NCBI RefSeq assembly: GCF_010668395.1
Contig: NZ_WUEY01000021.1
Coordinates: forward strand, 1-64,000
Length of the DNA stretch: 64,000 nucleotides
Source of the DNA: Martinezella lusitana
GTDB lineage: Bacteria; Pseudomonadota; Alphaproteobacteria; Rhizobiales; Rhizobiaceae
Direction: 5' to 3'
Within the stretch, counting starts at the first letter, position 1, and every line of letters begins with the position of its first letter. This document shows positions 34,051 through 42,880 of this stretch, in pieces. The position numbers and the translations under genes were made by a program. The notes under the pieces are model-generated. The model saw nothing but the letters and a program-made list of their open reading frames with translations. It searched no databases and was not told where the DNA came from.

Positions 34051-34707
34051 ATGCTACAGATATTGATGCGACGAGACCGAGAGACTGCGTCTTCGTATTT
34101 TAACCAGATGTTTCGCGCGCGCGCGCTCGTTTTCCGGGATCGGATGGGGTGGGACGTCACTGTCGAAGGTGGTCTGGAAATAGACCGCTTCGACGACGAG
34201 CACGATCCCATCTATCTGGCCGTGAAGGAAGAGGATGACGTGCTCACGGGCTCGCTGCGCTTGCTGCCGACAACCAGCGAGACGATGCTGTCGAGCGAGT
34301 TTCAGCATTTTTTCGATGAGGATCTCGACATTTGCAGCCCCTCGATCTGGGAATGCACGCGGTTCTGCGTGCACCCTCCGGTCGATTCCCGGCATCCGCC
34401 GTCGCAGACAGCCGCCGTCGAGCTGCTCTCTGGCCTCTGCCGCCTGAGCCTGAAATCCGGCATCGAGCATATCATGGGTGTTTACGATGCATCGATGGTC
34501 GGAGTCTACAGAAGGATCGGATGGTCCCCTGCGCCGCTTGCGCGCTCGCGGCCGGAAATCGGCAATCTCTATGTCGGTCTTTGGGAAGTGAGCGAGGAAA
34601 CCGATCAGCATCTCGAGCAGCGGTTGAAGGCGATGCGCAAGGATGACCGGAGCCCTTCCCTGCAATTTGCATCCTCATCTCCCGGCAATGTCCAGTTCAG
34701 CTTTTGA
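34051..34707 (+). CDS. Acyl-homoserine lactone synthase, LuxI family
   Basis: 218-residue LuxI-type enzyme that makes N-acyl-homoserine lactone from SAM and acyl-ACP. All diagnostic residues are in place: R24, F28 and W34 (FRARALVFRDRMGW), D45 and D48 (EIDRFD), R70 in GSLRLLPT, and E101 and R104 (WECTRF). The start at 34051 has GGAGAG upstream. No clear lux box was found in front of it. Its 3' end overlaps the convergent luxR gene by 11 bases. Acyl chain length cannot be told from sequence. Confidence 0.95.
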   Translation: MLQILMRRDRETASSYFNQMFRARALVFRDRMGWDVTVEGGLEIDRFDDEHDPIYLAVKEEDDVLTGSLRLLPTTSETMLSSEFQHFFDEDLDICSPSIWECTRFCVHPPVDSRHPPSQTAAVELLSGLCRLSLKSGIEHIMGVYDASMVGVYRRIGWSPAPLARSRPEIGNLYVGLWEVSEETDQHLEQRLKAMRKDDRSPSLQFASSSPGNVQFSF

Positions 34708-35428
34708 TGATCTCAAGCGAGATCGCTTTCGCAATAGCCTGGTTGGTGGTGCTGACATGAAGCTTGCGGCGGCTTGAGCTGAGATACAGCCGCACCGCGC
34801 TTTCGGAAATGCCGAGCCTTGTCGTGATCTGCTTTGGAAGCATGCCCTGCGCCAGCAGCTCAAGGCACTGGGTTTCCCGCTTCGAAAGCTTTCGGCCGGC
34901 GCCTTGCTCCCGCAGGCCGGATACGATCATTGATTGTTCATGCAGATAATAGGCGATCACCTGCAGGTCGCCTATTATGCTGTTTCGCAGCCGTTCCCAA
35001 TCGCTGCCCCGGAGATTGGAGGTGACCGTAAACAGCGATCGTTCCCCATGCGGCCCTCGAACCACCAGCGTCAGGCCATAGCGGCCGACGTCAAACGTTT
35101 CAGCTTCCCGGAAGAACGAGGCGCTTTGCGGCGACTTCAGGTCGAGGGAAGACCAGTCGAATGGCAGGAATCCGCTGCGCCCGGCCTGAACGACGGGGTC
35201 TATCGAGAAATAATCGTGGGCAATATATGTCTCCACCCATTCCGACGGATAGGTTAGCAGGAGGAGAGGGTTCCGCTGTGAAACCGCAGCGATCTGCGTC
35301 ACATGAAAAACTGCGTTGGCAAGGCCGTATAGAGAGCAGAACTTGAATAGAAATTGGCGCAGCTCATCGGCCGTGTTCGCCTGAGCGATTTCGGCTAAGC
35401 AATGAGATTGACGTGATCCGGTCAACAT
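34697..35428 (-). CDS. LuxR family quorum-sensing regulator
   Basis: 243 residues. Autoinducer-binding domain (about 15-160) has the conserved W64, Y68, D77, P78 and W92 of TraR/LuxR-type receptors; the C-terminal HTH (about 175-240, KRETQCLELLAQG, KQITTRLGISESAVRLYL) is a standard LuxR DNA-binding domain. It lies tail-to-tail with the luxI gene and the genes share 11 bases. It most likely responds to the signal made by that LuxI. The start at 35428 lacks a strong ribosome site; the longer frame upstream does not help. Confidence 0.92.
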   Translation of the reverse strand: MLTGSRQSHCLAEIAQANTADELRQFLFKFCSLYGLANAVFHVTQIAAVSQRNPLLLLTYPSEWVETYIAHDYFSIDPVVQAGRSGFLPFDWSSLDLKSPQSASFFREAETFDVGRYGLTLVVRGPHGERSLFTVTSNLRGSDWERLRNSIIGDLQVIAYYLHEQSMIVSGLREQGAGRKLSKRETQCLELLAQGMLPKQITTRLGISESAVRLYLSSSRRKLHVSTTNQAIAKAISLEIIKS

Positions 35429-36170
35429 ACATGCACCATGGAAGCTGAGATAAAAGCGGCGCTGGGGCCAAGAACGGCGCGGATGAAGGTCTTTTCCGTT
35501 CCTGAATGCTGCCCCGGACTGCGTCTGCCATACATACAACTATTCGGAAGCCGATCGTTCAAAGTCATGATCGGCTTTCTAAAATTGTCGAAAATACAGT
35601 CGCTGCCAATCATGCTTGGGTTGTGTCTGTGAATTTATGGGCGCACGTATAAGGTATCGTTCATCAGCGGATATTATCGACAGTATGCGCTATCCATCGG
35701 TAATCGCAACTATCGAGCGATCGTATAATTCATGAATCCGCAACTAAGAGCGTTATTGTGGGATCTCCCGTTGTTCTTCCGGTCCGGGAGCCGCTACGCC
35801 GAGCCGTCAGGAACGTCTTTCGGCTGCACTTTCGCCCCGAACTGGGACGTTCTGCATGTCTTAGGGGCCGCGCGTTCCGGTAGCTGCTCCGACCCACGCA
35901 AACGATTCGAGCGTCTTGCCGCCCCATAGCGCCTGCTGTCATCAGTCGCAATTCGGCCATCGTTCCGTGAGGCGCGCGCTTCCGATTGTCCGTCGATATG
36001 GGAGCCGCCCTGGTCGTTGCCTTTACAAATGACCGACGGTCAGTCATAAGTACGTCTCGTTATCGTTCTAGCTCGGGAGCAATCGGAATGCCCACCCATA
36101 GTCATGAGTACGGGAGCGCGGTGCGCGGCAGCACCTGTCCTCAACTTCACCGATAGGAGAAATCCCCGTC
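35429..36170. other. Long intergenic region between luxR and the 36171 operon
   Basis: 742 bases with no convincing gene. Several short open frames occur but none has a ribosome site or a recognisable protein. AT content rises at about 35560-35750. The right end holds the promoter and TetR-type operator described at 36022-36050. Confidence 0.5.
36022..36050 (+). promoter_or_regulatory. Promoter with TetR-type operator TGACCGACGGTCA
   Basis: TTTACA (36022-36027) and CATAAG (36045-36050) are 17 bases apart. Between them is the perfect 13-base odd palindrome TGACCGACGGTCA (36030-36042), the kind of site bound by TetR-family repressors. The TetR gene at the end of this operon is the natural candidate. 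Confidence 0.55.
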
Positions 36171-36614
36171 ATGGTCCGTCACGATCTTACCCAATGGCCG
36201 CTCGTGCTGTCCGCTGCCCGCGGAGCCATGTCGCCGCAAGAGCAGCTTGCTTTCCTTTCCGACTGGACGTCGTGGCTCGACCGCGACGAACCGTTTACGA
36301 CCCTGCGGGTCTTCACGGATGTCGATGCGCTCAAGCGCCCCGGAGGAAGTGCAAGAGAGGCGAAAGTCTGGCTTCAGTCCAATGCCGAGCGCATCAGGCG
36401 GCTCGTGATCGGTATGGCGACCGTCGTGCCGACTGAGGCCCTGGAGGAGGTGAGCCGGATGAATGCCGAAAAGCTGTTCGGCGTTCCCGCGCAGATGTTC
36501 GATGACGTGAACGAAGCGACGATGTGGCTTGCCTCCCTTTCCGCGATGCAAGGGACACCCCTGAACATGGGGTCGGTGCTGCGAAGCCTCGCCGGTTTGT
36601 GCAGGCTCTCATGA
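36171..36614 (+). CDS. Protein of unknown function, first of a tandem paralogous pair
   Basis: 147 residues, probably cytoplasmic; no signal peptide or membrane helix. Its architecture (WPL near the start, WLDRDEPF, then RRLVIGMATVVPTEA and a C-terminal PAQMFDDVNEATMWL) recurs in the next gene, so the two arose by duplication. The final part resembles the C-terminal helix of SpoIIAA/STAS-like proteins, but this is only a shape resemblance. First gene after the TetR operator, with AGGAGA 10 bases before the start; its stop overlaps the next start. Confidence 0.6.
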   Translation: MVRHDLTQWPLVLSAARGAMSPQEQLAFLSDWTSWLDRDEPFTTLRVFTDVDALKRPGGSAREAKVWLQSNAERIRRLVIGMATVVPTEALEEVSRMNAEKLFGVPAQMFDDVNEATMWLASLSAMQGTPLNMGSVLRSLAGLCRLS

Positions 36615-37039
36615 TGGCGTTCGAAGCGCTACCGCCGGAATGCGATGAGACGCATTGGCCACTTGCTATCCTGGTCGCCGAGGCGGGATTGGATTCCAAT
36701 GGTGTGAGCTCGGGCCTCGACGCGGTTGAGCGTTGGCTGGCATACGAAAAGCCTTTCGCTCTTCTGCTGATCGCAACCTGCGGATCCGTGTTCCAGGGGG
36801 ATGTCGCCAGGCTCGGCTTGGCGGTGCAACGGATTGACGCTGTCCGTGGCGTTCTTCACCGGCTTCTTCTCGGCGTCGCGGTCGTCGTGCCCACGGCCAT
36901 GGCCGACATCACGCGGCAAGGTCTCGCTCGCCTTCCGCTGGACATGCCGCTAGAAATCTTCGACAAAAGCCCGTGTGCTGCGGCATGGTTGTGCAAATCC
37001 ATTCTCGCGCCGGCGGGTCTTGTCATCGACAGCTTGTGA
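36611..37039 (+). CDS. Protein of unknown function, second of a tandem paralogous pair
   Basis: 142 residues, similar to its neighbour by pattern: THWPL near the start, WLAYEKPF, LLLGVAVVVPT, PLEIFDKSPCAAAWL at the end. Overall identity is low, so the duplication is old or the two have diverged in role; they may form a heterodimer. Start at 36611 overlaps the previous stop (ATGA). The TetR gene begins 13 bases after its stop. Function unknown. Confidence 0.6.
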   Translation: MMAFEALPPECDETHWPLAILVAEAGLDSNGVSSGLDAVERWLAYEKPFALLLIATCGSVFQGDVARLGLAVQRIDAVRGVLHRLLLGVAVVVPTAMADITRQGLARLPLDMPLEIFDKSPCAAAWLCKSILAPAGLVIDSL

Positions 37040-37052
37040 ACAAGGAGAAGCC

Positions 37053-37652
37053 GTGACCGTTACAGACCGCCAGCGTCCGCGCACCAAGCCGCCGGAAATC
37101 CGCCGCGAGGAATTGATGGACGCCGCGCAACGCCTGTTTCTGGAAAAAGGCTTTGCCGCCACCAGCGTTGCGGGAATCGTCGATGCCGCCGATGTCGCCA
37201 AGGGCACCTTCTACCTCTATTTCCAGACGAAGGATGATGTCCTTGCAGCTCTTCAGGCTCGTTTCGTCGAGCGGTTTTGCGAAAGGATAGAGACTGCGGT
37301 CAGCGTGGCGGCCTCCGACAGCTGGGCGCAACGGCTCGACGCCTGGATGGAAACCTGCGTTCTCGCCTATCTCGACGAGGTGGCGCTCCACGATCTGGTG
37401 TTCCATCAGTTCCAGCCCACGAAGCGGGATATGAAACGCGCCAATCCTGTCGTCAGCCGCCTCACATCCTTCCTTGTCGAAGGTCATGCCGCCGGAGCCT
37501 TCTCGTTCGTCGATGCCCGGCTTGCGGCCGTCATGCTGTTCAACGCCATGCACAGCGCCGTGGATGACTGTCTGGCCGACGGCCCCGAAGTCGACAGACA
37601 GAGACTGGTCGCAGCCGTTACCGATTTCTGTCGGCGATCTATAAGCGCCTAA
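37053..37652 (+). CDS. TetR family transcriptional regulator
   Basis: 199 residues. HTH region ELMDAAQRLFLEKGFAATSV, then GIVDAADVAKGTFYLYF, which is the standard TetR DNA-binding fold, followed by a helical ligand domain. GTG start at 37053 with AAGGAGAAG upstream; a longer frame overlapping the previous gene is rejected. As the third gene of the operon it probably autoregulates through the palindrome at 36030-36042. Confidence 0.88.
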   Translation: MTVTDRQRPRTKPPEIRREELMDAAQRLFLEKGFAATSVAGIVDAADVAKGTFYLYFQTKDDVLAALQARFVERFCERIETAVSVAASDSWAQRLDAWMETCVLAYLDEVALHDLVFHQFQPTKRDMKRANPVVSRLTSFLVEGHAAGAFSFVDARLAAVMLFNAMHSAVDDCLADGPEVDRQRLVAAVTDFCRRSISA

Positions 37653-37803
37653 GTCGGCGCAGCCCGAGCATATGGGCGTTCATTGCAGACCGCGCCGGGA
37701 TTTCTTCAGTCTCGAAGCTGCGATCATGGGCAATTTGACAAGCAGACATTTCTTTGCGGACCGGCCCCGGAGGAGCCGGTTGGATAGTTCTGTTCCCTTA
37801 TTA

Positions 37804-37823
37804 AAATTATAGGAAATAGCTAT
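37804..37823. promoter_or_regulatory. LysR-type box upstream of phnS; shared with the 42762 site
   Basis: AAATTATAGGAAAT is nearly repeated upstream of the FAD oxidoreductase (42762-42776). Within it ATAG-N7-CTAT (37809-37823) has the T-N11-A dyad shape of LysR sites. Lies in the AT-rich stretch upstream of the phosphonate importer. Confidence 0.45.
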
Positions 37824-37928
37824 TGTCATATAAATGAAATAGTCATTGACTATAAATTTGCTCGCGCCGTTCACGCTAGCCCGCCTCCGATGCTGGCAGG
37901 GGTCAAGTCATTGAGCAAAGGAAAGATC

Positions 37929-38960
37929 ATGAAAACGAAATCCATTTTTGCGCTTGCGGGCCTTCTGGCCTCTGTCGCGCTGCCGGCAATGGCAGCGGAT
38001 GATGTCGTCACCATCTATAGTGCCGACGGTCTGCATGACGGCACGCCGAGCTGGTATGGCAACGAGTTCGACGCCTTCACCAAGGCGACCGGCATCAAGG
38101 TCCAATATGTCGAGGCAGGCTCGAGCGGTGTCGTCGACCGGCTGTCGAAGGAAAAGTCCAACACGCAGGCCGACCTTCTCGTCACCTTGCCTCCCTTCGT
38201 GCAGAAGGCTGCAAGCGAAGGCCTGCTCGAGGCCTACGCGCCTGCCGGCGCAGACAAGATCGAAGCGCGCGACAAGGATCCCAAGGGCTTCTACGCCGCC
38301 ATGATCAACAACTATCCGAACTTCATCTACAACAGCTCGGTGCTGAAGACGCCGCCGGCCACCTATCAGGACCTGCTCGATCCGAAGTTCAAGCAGAAGA
38401 TCCAGTATTCCACGCCTGGCCAGGCCGGTGACGGCACCGCCCTGATGTTGCAGGCATTCCATGCCTTCGGCGGCAAGGATGCGGGACTTGATTATCTCAA
38501 GAAGCTGCAGGCCAACAATCTCGGCCCGTCCGCCTCGACCGGCAAGCTCACCGCCCTCGTCAACAAGGGCGAGCTTTATGTCGCCAATGGCGACCTGCAG
38601 ATGAACCTGGCACAGCAGGCCGACAATCCGAACATCAAGATCTTCTTCCCGACCGGCCCGGATGGCAAGAAGACCGCCTTCTCGCTGCCCTACTATATCG
38701 GCCTCGTCTCCGGCGCGCCCCATTCTGACAACGGCAAGAAACTCATCGACTTCCTGTTGAGCGAGGATGCCCAGAAGGATGTCAGCGCCGTTGCCCAGGG
38801 CCTGCCTGTACGTACCGACGTTCATCCGACGGATGAAAATTTCGCCAAGCTGCATGCCATCATGGACGGCATCGAAATCTGGTCGCCGGACTGGAACAAG
38901 GTGCTTGCCGATCTGAAGCAGGACGTCGATGCCTACGGCAAGGCGATCGCGAGCAACTGA
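37929..38960 (+). CDS. phnS: 2-aminoethylphosphonate ABC importer, substrate-binding protein
   Basis: 343-residue periplasmic protein with signal peptide (SIFALAGLLASVALPAMA, cleavage near AMA-AD). The mature sequence (VTIYSADGLHDGTPSWYGNE, LGPSASTGKLTALVNKGELY) fits the extracellular solute-binding family used for iron, thiamine and aminoethylphosphonate. The aminoethylphosphonate assignment rests on the neighbours: two permeases, an ATPase and phnX. Start at 37929 has AAAGGAAAG upstream. Stop overlaps the ATPase start. Confidence 0.8.
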   Translation: MKTKSIFALAGLLASVALPAMAADDVVTIYSADGLHDGTPSWYGNEFDAFTKATGIKVQYVEAGSSGVVDRLSKEKSNTQADLLVTLPPFVQKAASEGLLEAYAPAGADKIEARDKDPKGFYAAMINNYPNFIYNSSVLKTPPATYQDLLDPKFKQKIQYSTPGQAGDGTALMLQAFHAFGGKDAGLDYLKKLQANNLGPSASTGKLTALVNKGELYVANGDLQMNLAQQADNPNIKIFFPTGPDGKKTAFSLPYYIGLVSGAPHSDNGKKLIDFLLSEDAQKDVSAVAQGLPVRTDVHPTDENFAKLHAIMDGIEIWSPDWNKVLADLKQDVDAYGKAIASN

Positions 38961-40102
38961 TGACGATGGCGAACATAAAGCCATCCGAGAACGGGCGGCC
39001 GACGGAAACGTCGGCCGCGTCAGCCAAGCGGATTGTCTTCGAGGATGTTTCCGTCGCTTACAATGGCCTCACCGTTCTCGACTCGCTGAACCTCACCGTC
39101 AATCCGGGTGAGATCGTCGCTCTGATCGGTCCATCCGGATCGGGCAAGACGACGGCGCTGCGGGCCGTTGCCGGCTTCGTACGCCCCTCGGGCGGCCGTA
39201 TCATGATCGGTGACCGCGATGTCACCCATCTCGCGCCCTATGACCGCGACATCGGCATGGTGGTGCAGAATTACGCGCTCTTTCCGCATATGCGCGTGGA
39301 AGAGAATGTCGCCTTCGGGCTGCGCGCTCGCCGCACGCCGGAAGAGGTCATTCGCGCCCGCGTGCCGGAAGCGCTCGTCATGGTCGGCATGGCGGCCTAT
39401 GCAAAGCGCTATCCGCGACAGCTTTCCGGCGGCCAGCAGCAGCGCGTCGCGATCGCCCGTGCCATCGCCATCCGGCCGCAGGTGCTGCTGCTGGACGAGC
39501 CGCTGTCGGCGCTCGACGCGCAGATCCGCCGCTCGATGGTGGACGAGCTTGCAAGGCTGCATCGCGAGCTGCCGTCCCTGACCGTGCTCTACGTAACCCA
39601 CGACCAGTCCGAGGCGCTGACGCTCGCCAACCATATCGGCATCATGCGCGATGGCAAGCTCCGGGCCTTCGGCGATGCCCAGTCGCTGTTCCGCTATCCG
39701 CCGAACCGCTTCTCCGCGGAGTTTCTCGGCCGTGCCAATCTTCTCGAAGTCAAGGGCGTGGAGCCGCTCGACGAGCAGCGGGCGCAGGTGCGGTTCGGAG
39801 ATCAGGTGCTGGTGGCGCGCAATCATCACCGTCTGTCTGCAGGCAGCGATTGTCTGCTTTGCGCCAGGCCGCATGATTTCCGCCTCGATGCGCCGCAGGG
39901 CGACAGCAACCGGCTGACCGGCGTCGTGCGCAGCGTTCAGTGGCAGGGCGACACCCATAATGTCACCCTCGATGTTGCCGGGCAGGAGGTTCGCATGTCG
40001 TCGGCGCCGATGAGTCTGCCGCCCGTTCCGGGCGCGGTGCTGACGCTTCACTTCAATCCGGCCGACGTTACCCTGGTGCCGGAGGATGGCCGTCATGGCT
40101 GA
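38960..40102 (+). CDS. phnT: 2-aminoethylphosphonate ABC importer, ATP-binding protein
   Basis: 380-residue ATPase. Walker A GPSGSGKTT, Q-loop in MVVQNYALFPHM, signature LSGGQQQRVAIARA, Walker B LLLDEPLSALD, H-loop THDQSEAL, and a C-terminal regulatory domain of about 130 residues (TOBE-like), as in PotA/FbpC-type ATPases. One-base overlap with phnS and eight-base overlap with the first permease. Confidence 0.85.
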   Translation: MTMANIKPSENGRPTETSAASAKRIVFEDVSVAYNGLTVLDSLNLTVNPGEIVALIGPSGSGKTTALRAVAGFVRPSGGRIMIGDRDVTHLAPYDRDIGMVVQNYALFPHMRVEENVAFGLRARRTPEEVIRARVPEALVMVGMAAYAKRYPRQLSGGQQQRVAIARAIAIRPQVLLLDEPLSALDAQIRRSMVDELARLHRELPSLTVLYVTHDQSEALTLANHIGIMRDGKLRAFGDAQSLFRYPPNRFSAEFLGRANLLEVKGVEPLDEQRAQVRFGDQVLVARNHHRLSAGSDCLLCARPHDFRLDAPQGDSNRLTGVVRSVQWQGDTHNVTLDVAGQEVRMSSAPMSLPPVPGAVLTLHFNPADVTLVPEDGRHG

Positions 40103-40964
40103 TGTTGCTGCCGGAACGCTTGAACGGGGACTGCGCTGGGATCGCCTGTGGAGCGTACCGCCGCTGCTCATCCTGGCGATACTGTTCTTCTATCCGCTGG
40201 GTCTCATTGCCCGGCAGTCGCTCGGTGATCCCGGCACCTTGTCGCTTGCGGCATTCGCCGAGGTCTTGTCGTCTCGCGAGTTCCATGACGGGCTGCAGCA
40301 CACCATCGTCATCGCGCTCGGTTCGACGGCGGGATGCCTCGTGCTCGGCTTCGTCTTTTCGCTCGTCATCGCGTTCGTGCCATTTCCCGGCGCGAAGTTC
40401 TGCGGGCGGTTGATCGACACCTTCATCGCGCTGCCGACTTTCCTGGTCACGCTCGCCTTCACCTTCATCTACGGCTCGGCGGGCCTCCTCAACGAAGGCC
40501 TAATGCGGCTGATGCAGGTCGATTTGCCGCCGGTCGACTTTCTCTATTCGCAATGGGGTGTCATCCTGGCGGAAACGACGGTCTATACGCCCTTCGTCAT
40601 GCGGCCGCTGCTTGCCACGTTCTCGCAAATCGACCAGGCCCAGATCGAGGTTGCCAGCAGCCTTGGGGCCAAGCCCTGGCGCATCGTGCGGCAGGTCATT
40701 CTGCCGGCGGCCATGCCCGCCCTGATCGCCGGCGGCAGCCTCTGCCTGTTGTTGACGGTCAATGAGTTCGGCATCGTGCTCTTCATCGGCGCCAAGGGTG
40801 TCATTACGCTGCCCGTTCTCATCTATGCCAAGGCGATCCAGGAGTTCGACTATACGACGGCCTGCGTCATCGCCGTGGTCAATGTTCTGCTGTCGCTCGG
40901 TCTTTACAGTCTCTACAGGGCGGCGATCGCTCACTTGGGAGGCAATCGTGCTGATATGGTCTAA
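40095..40964 (+). CDS. phnU: 2-aminoethylphosphonate ABC importer, permease 1
   Basis: 289-residue inner-membrane protein with about six helices and an EAA-like loop (ASSLGAKPWRIVRQVILPAA). Start at 40095 chosen because GGAGG at 40081-40085 is 9 bases upstream; an ATG at 40086 is too close. It overlaps the end of phnT by 8 bases. Pairs with the next gene, where many phosphonate systems have a fused permease. Confidence 0.82.
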   Translation: MADVAAGTLERGLRWDRLWSVPPLLILAILFFYPLGLIARQSLGDPGTLSLAAFAEVLSSREFHDGLQHTIVIALGSTAGCLVLGFVFSLVIAFVPFPGAKFCGRLIDTFIALPTFLVTLAFTFIYGSAGLLNEGLMRLMQVDLPPVDFLYSQWGVILAETTVYTPFVMRPLLATFSQIDQAQIEVASSLGAKPWRIVRQVILPAAMPALIAGGSLCLLLTVNEFGIVLFIGAKGVITLPVLIYAKAIQEFDYTTACVIAVVNVLLSLGLYSLYRAAIAHLGGNRADMV

Positions 40965-41745
40965 ATCCGGCCGGTTTCTGGTCTGGGCGTTCGTCGTGCC
41001 GCTCTTTGCGATCGTCTATGGCCTGCCGATCGCCGTGATTGCGCTGGCCAGCATCAGCGGGCAGTGGAACGATATCCTGCCCAGCAAGCTGACATTGGTT
41101 CACTATGCCAACGCCTTCCGCAGCGATTCGTTCGACAGCCTGAAGGCAAGCATCATCACGGGAGCGCTCGCAAGCGTGGCCGCACTCGTCAGCGGCACCT
41201 GGGCGGCGCTGGCGCTGCGCAAGATGAAGCCCTTGCGCAGGCGCGTCCTCGACCTGATCTTCTTCGTTCCGAGCGCGGTTCCGTCTGTGTCCATCGGGCT
41301 GGGTCTGCTGGTCGCCTTCAGCCAGCCGCCGCTGCTCCTGAACGGAACCCGCATGATCGTGCTGATCGCGCATTTCGTGCTGATCTCCGCCTTCACCTAC
41401 GGCAACGTCTCGGCCGGTCTGGCGCGGCTGCCCGTCGAATGCGAGCAGATCGCCGAAAGCCTGGGGGCCCGTCCGTTCTATCGGCTGCGACGCGTCACGC
41501 TGCCGCTGCTGATGCCTTATCTCGTCGCCGCCTTCAGTCTCAGCTTTGCGCTGTCGATGGGCGAGCTGGGTGCGACTGTCATGATCTATCCTCCGGGTTG
41601 GGTCACCCTGCCGGTCAATATCTTTGCGCTCTCCGACCGCGGCGCCATCTTCGATGCCGCAACGTTGACGATGATCCTCGGGGCCGCGACATTGATCGTG
41701 CTATGGGGGCTGTCGCGGCTTTCCAACAGGTCGGTCCTGCGCTGA
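40948..41745 (+). CDS. phnV: 2-aminoethylphosphonate ABC importer, permease 2
   Basis: 265-residue permease with GTG start at 40948 and GGGAGG just upstream. About six helices, and an EAA-like loop at AESLGARPFYRLRRVTLPLL. It overlaps phnU by 17 bases. A longer frame open from 40762 reads across phnU in another frame and is discarded. Confidence 0.82.
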   Translation: MLIWSKSGRFLVWAFVVPLFAIVYGLPIAVIALASISGQWNDILPSKLTLVHYANAFRSDSFDSLKASIITGALASVAALVSGTWAALALRKMKPLRRRVLDLIFFVPSAVPSVSIGLGLLVAFSQPPLLLNGTRMIVLIAHFVLISAFTYGNVSAGLARLPVECEQIAESLGARPFYRLRRVTLPLLMPYLVAAFSLSFALSMGELGATVMIYPPGWVTLPVNIFALSDRGAIFDAATLTMILGAATLIVLWGLSRLSNRSVLR

Positions 41746-41854
41746 CGTCATGCGGCCGGCGGAGGGCATCCAGTCGAAAGCCGGTTGCCTCGTCGGGACA
41801 CGCGACTTATTGAAACGGGCAGCTGTACGATTTCCGAAGGTGGGGCTGTCCAGA

Positions 41855-42757
41855 ATGCCGTCTGTAACGCTTGCGCAAATGAAAGCCGTCGAAGCACTGG
41901 CGCGCACGGGGAAATTTTCCCGTGCGGCCGAGGACCTCGGCATCAGTCAGCCCTCGGTTTCGACGCAGATCCAGTCGTTCGAGGAACTGTGCCGTACCCG
42001 CGTCTTCATCCGCGACGGTCACAATGTCAGCGTCGCGCCGTCGGCGATCGACCTTATTGCCAAGATCCGGATCACGCTGAAATGCCTGAGCGAGGTCGAT
42101 CGCGCGATCACCGATACGACATCGCTGAACACGGGCACGATCTCGATCGGCTTCAGCGCGCACCGTCTGATCATGCCGATCCTGACGGCATTCGTTCGGG
42201 AATATCCGTCCCTGCGCCTGTCGACGCGCGGCGGGCCGTCTCTTGATCTGGCCGATGCCGTGCTGCGCGGCGAACTCGACGTCGCCGCCATCTCGCAGGT
42301 CGCCCCCGACAACCGCTTTTCCTCGCTGAGGCTGCATGAATCCCGGATTGCGATCTATGGCCGCAAAGGCGATCCGATGCTTGCGAAGGGCCGGCTGGCT
42401 CTGGCCGATCTCGACGGGCGCGACATGGTGCTCTGGAACAAGGCTTCGGGCACCCGCACGCTTCTGGAGGATGCCGCCAACAAGCAGGGCGTGCGATTGA
42501 AACCGGTCCTCGAGGTCGCGACGCTCGACGTCGCCTATGCCGCTGCCGCCGCCGGGATCGGACTGGCGATCTCCATCGAAGGCGAGGTCCCCCCCGACGA
42601 CCATATTGAGGTCGTGCCGCTGGTCGAGCCCGAGCTCGCCATCGGCCACTATCTCGTCACCCTGCCGGAATGCCGCGACCACGCCGCCATCCAGGCCTTC
42701 TTCGATGTCGCGAAGGACCATGCGCTCGAAGTCGGTGGTGGACTGCCTTCCGCCTGA
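41855..42757 (+). CDS. LysR family regulator of the phosphonate genes
   Basis: 300 residues: N-terminal HTH (QMKAVEALARTGKFSRAAE, then LGISQPSVSTQIQ) and a periplasmic-binding-like effector domain. LysR regulators of aminoethylphosphonate genes usually sense 2-AEP or phosphonoacetaldehyde. It lies between the importer and the catabolic genes. The matched AT-rich elements in front of phnS and of the FAD oxidoreductase are the likely binding sites. Start at 41855 has GAAGG-GGGG upstream; earlier in-frame starts lack a ribosome site. Confidence 0.85.
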   Translation: MPSVTLAQMKAVEALARTGKFSRAAEDLGISQPSVSTQIQSFEELCRTRVFIRDGHNVSVAPSAIDLIAKIRITLKCLSEVDRAITDTTSLNTGTISIGFSAHRLIMPILTAFVREYPSLRLSTRGGPSLDLADAVLRGELDVAAISQVAPDNRFSSLRLHESRIAIYGRKGDPMLAKGRLALADLDGRDMVLWNKASGTRTLLEDAANKQGVRLKPVLEVATLDVAYAAAAAGIGLAISIEGEVPPDDHIEVVPLVEPELAIGHYLVTLPECRDHAAIQAFFDVAKDHALEVGGGLPSA

Positions 42758-42761
42758 GCTC

Positions 42762-42776
42762 AAATTATAGGTAAAT
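42762..42776. promoter_or_regulatory. LysR-type box upstream of the FAD oxidoreductase
   Basis: AAATTATAGGTAAAT matches the phnS upstream element (37804-37817) at 13 of 14 aligned positions apart from one inserted base. It sits just after the LysR gene in an AT-rich stretch that runs to about 42835 and would control the next two genes. Confidence 0.45.
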
Positions 42777-42880
42777 CATATAATTTCTGATAATTTATAA
42801 TTCTGTCATATCGTTTTGCTAGTCTTTACCCTACAGACTGGCGGCCGAGGTTGAAGGCCGGCCGAGGAAAGGGTGACGCG

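Noticed and set aside
35438..36047. Short frames in the luxR-36171 gap (64, 65 and 105 residues)
   Set aside because: No ribosome sites, no recognisable protein, and composition typical of random frames.
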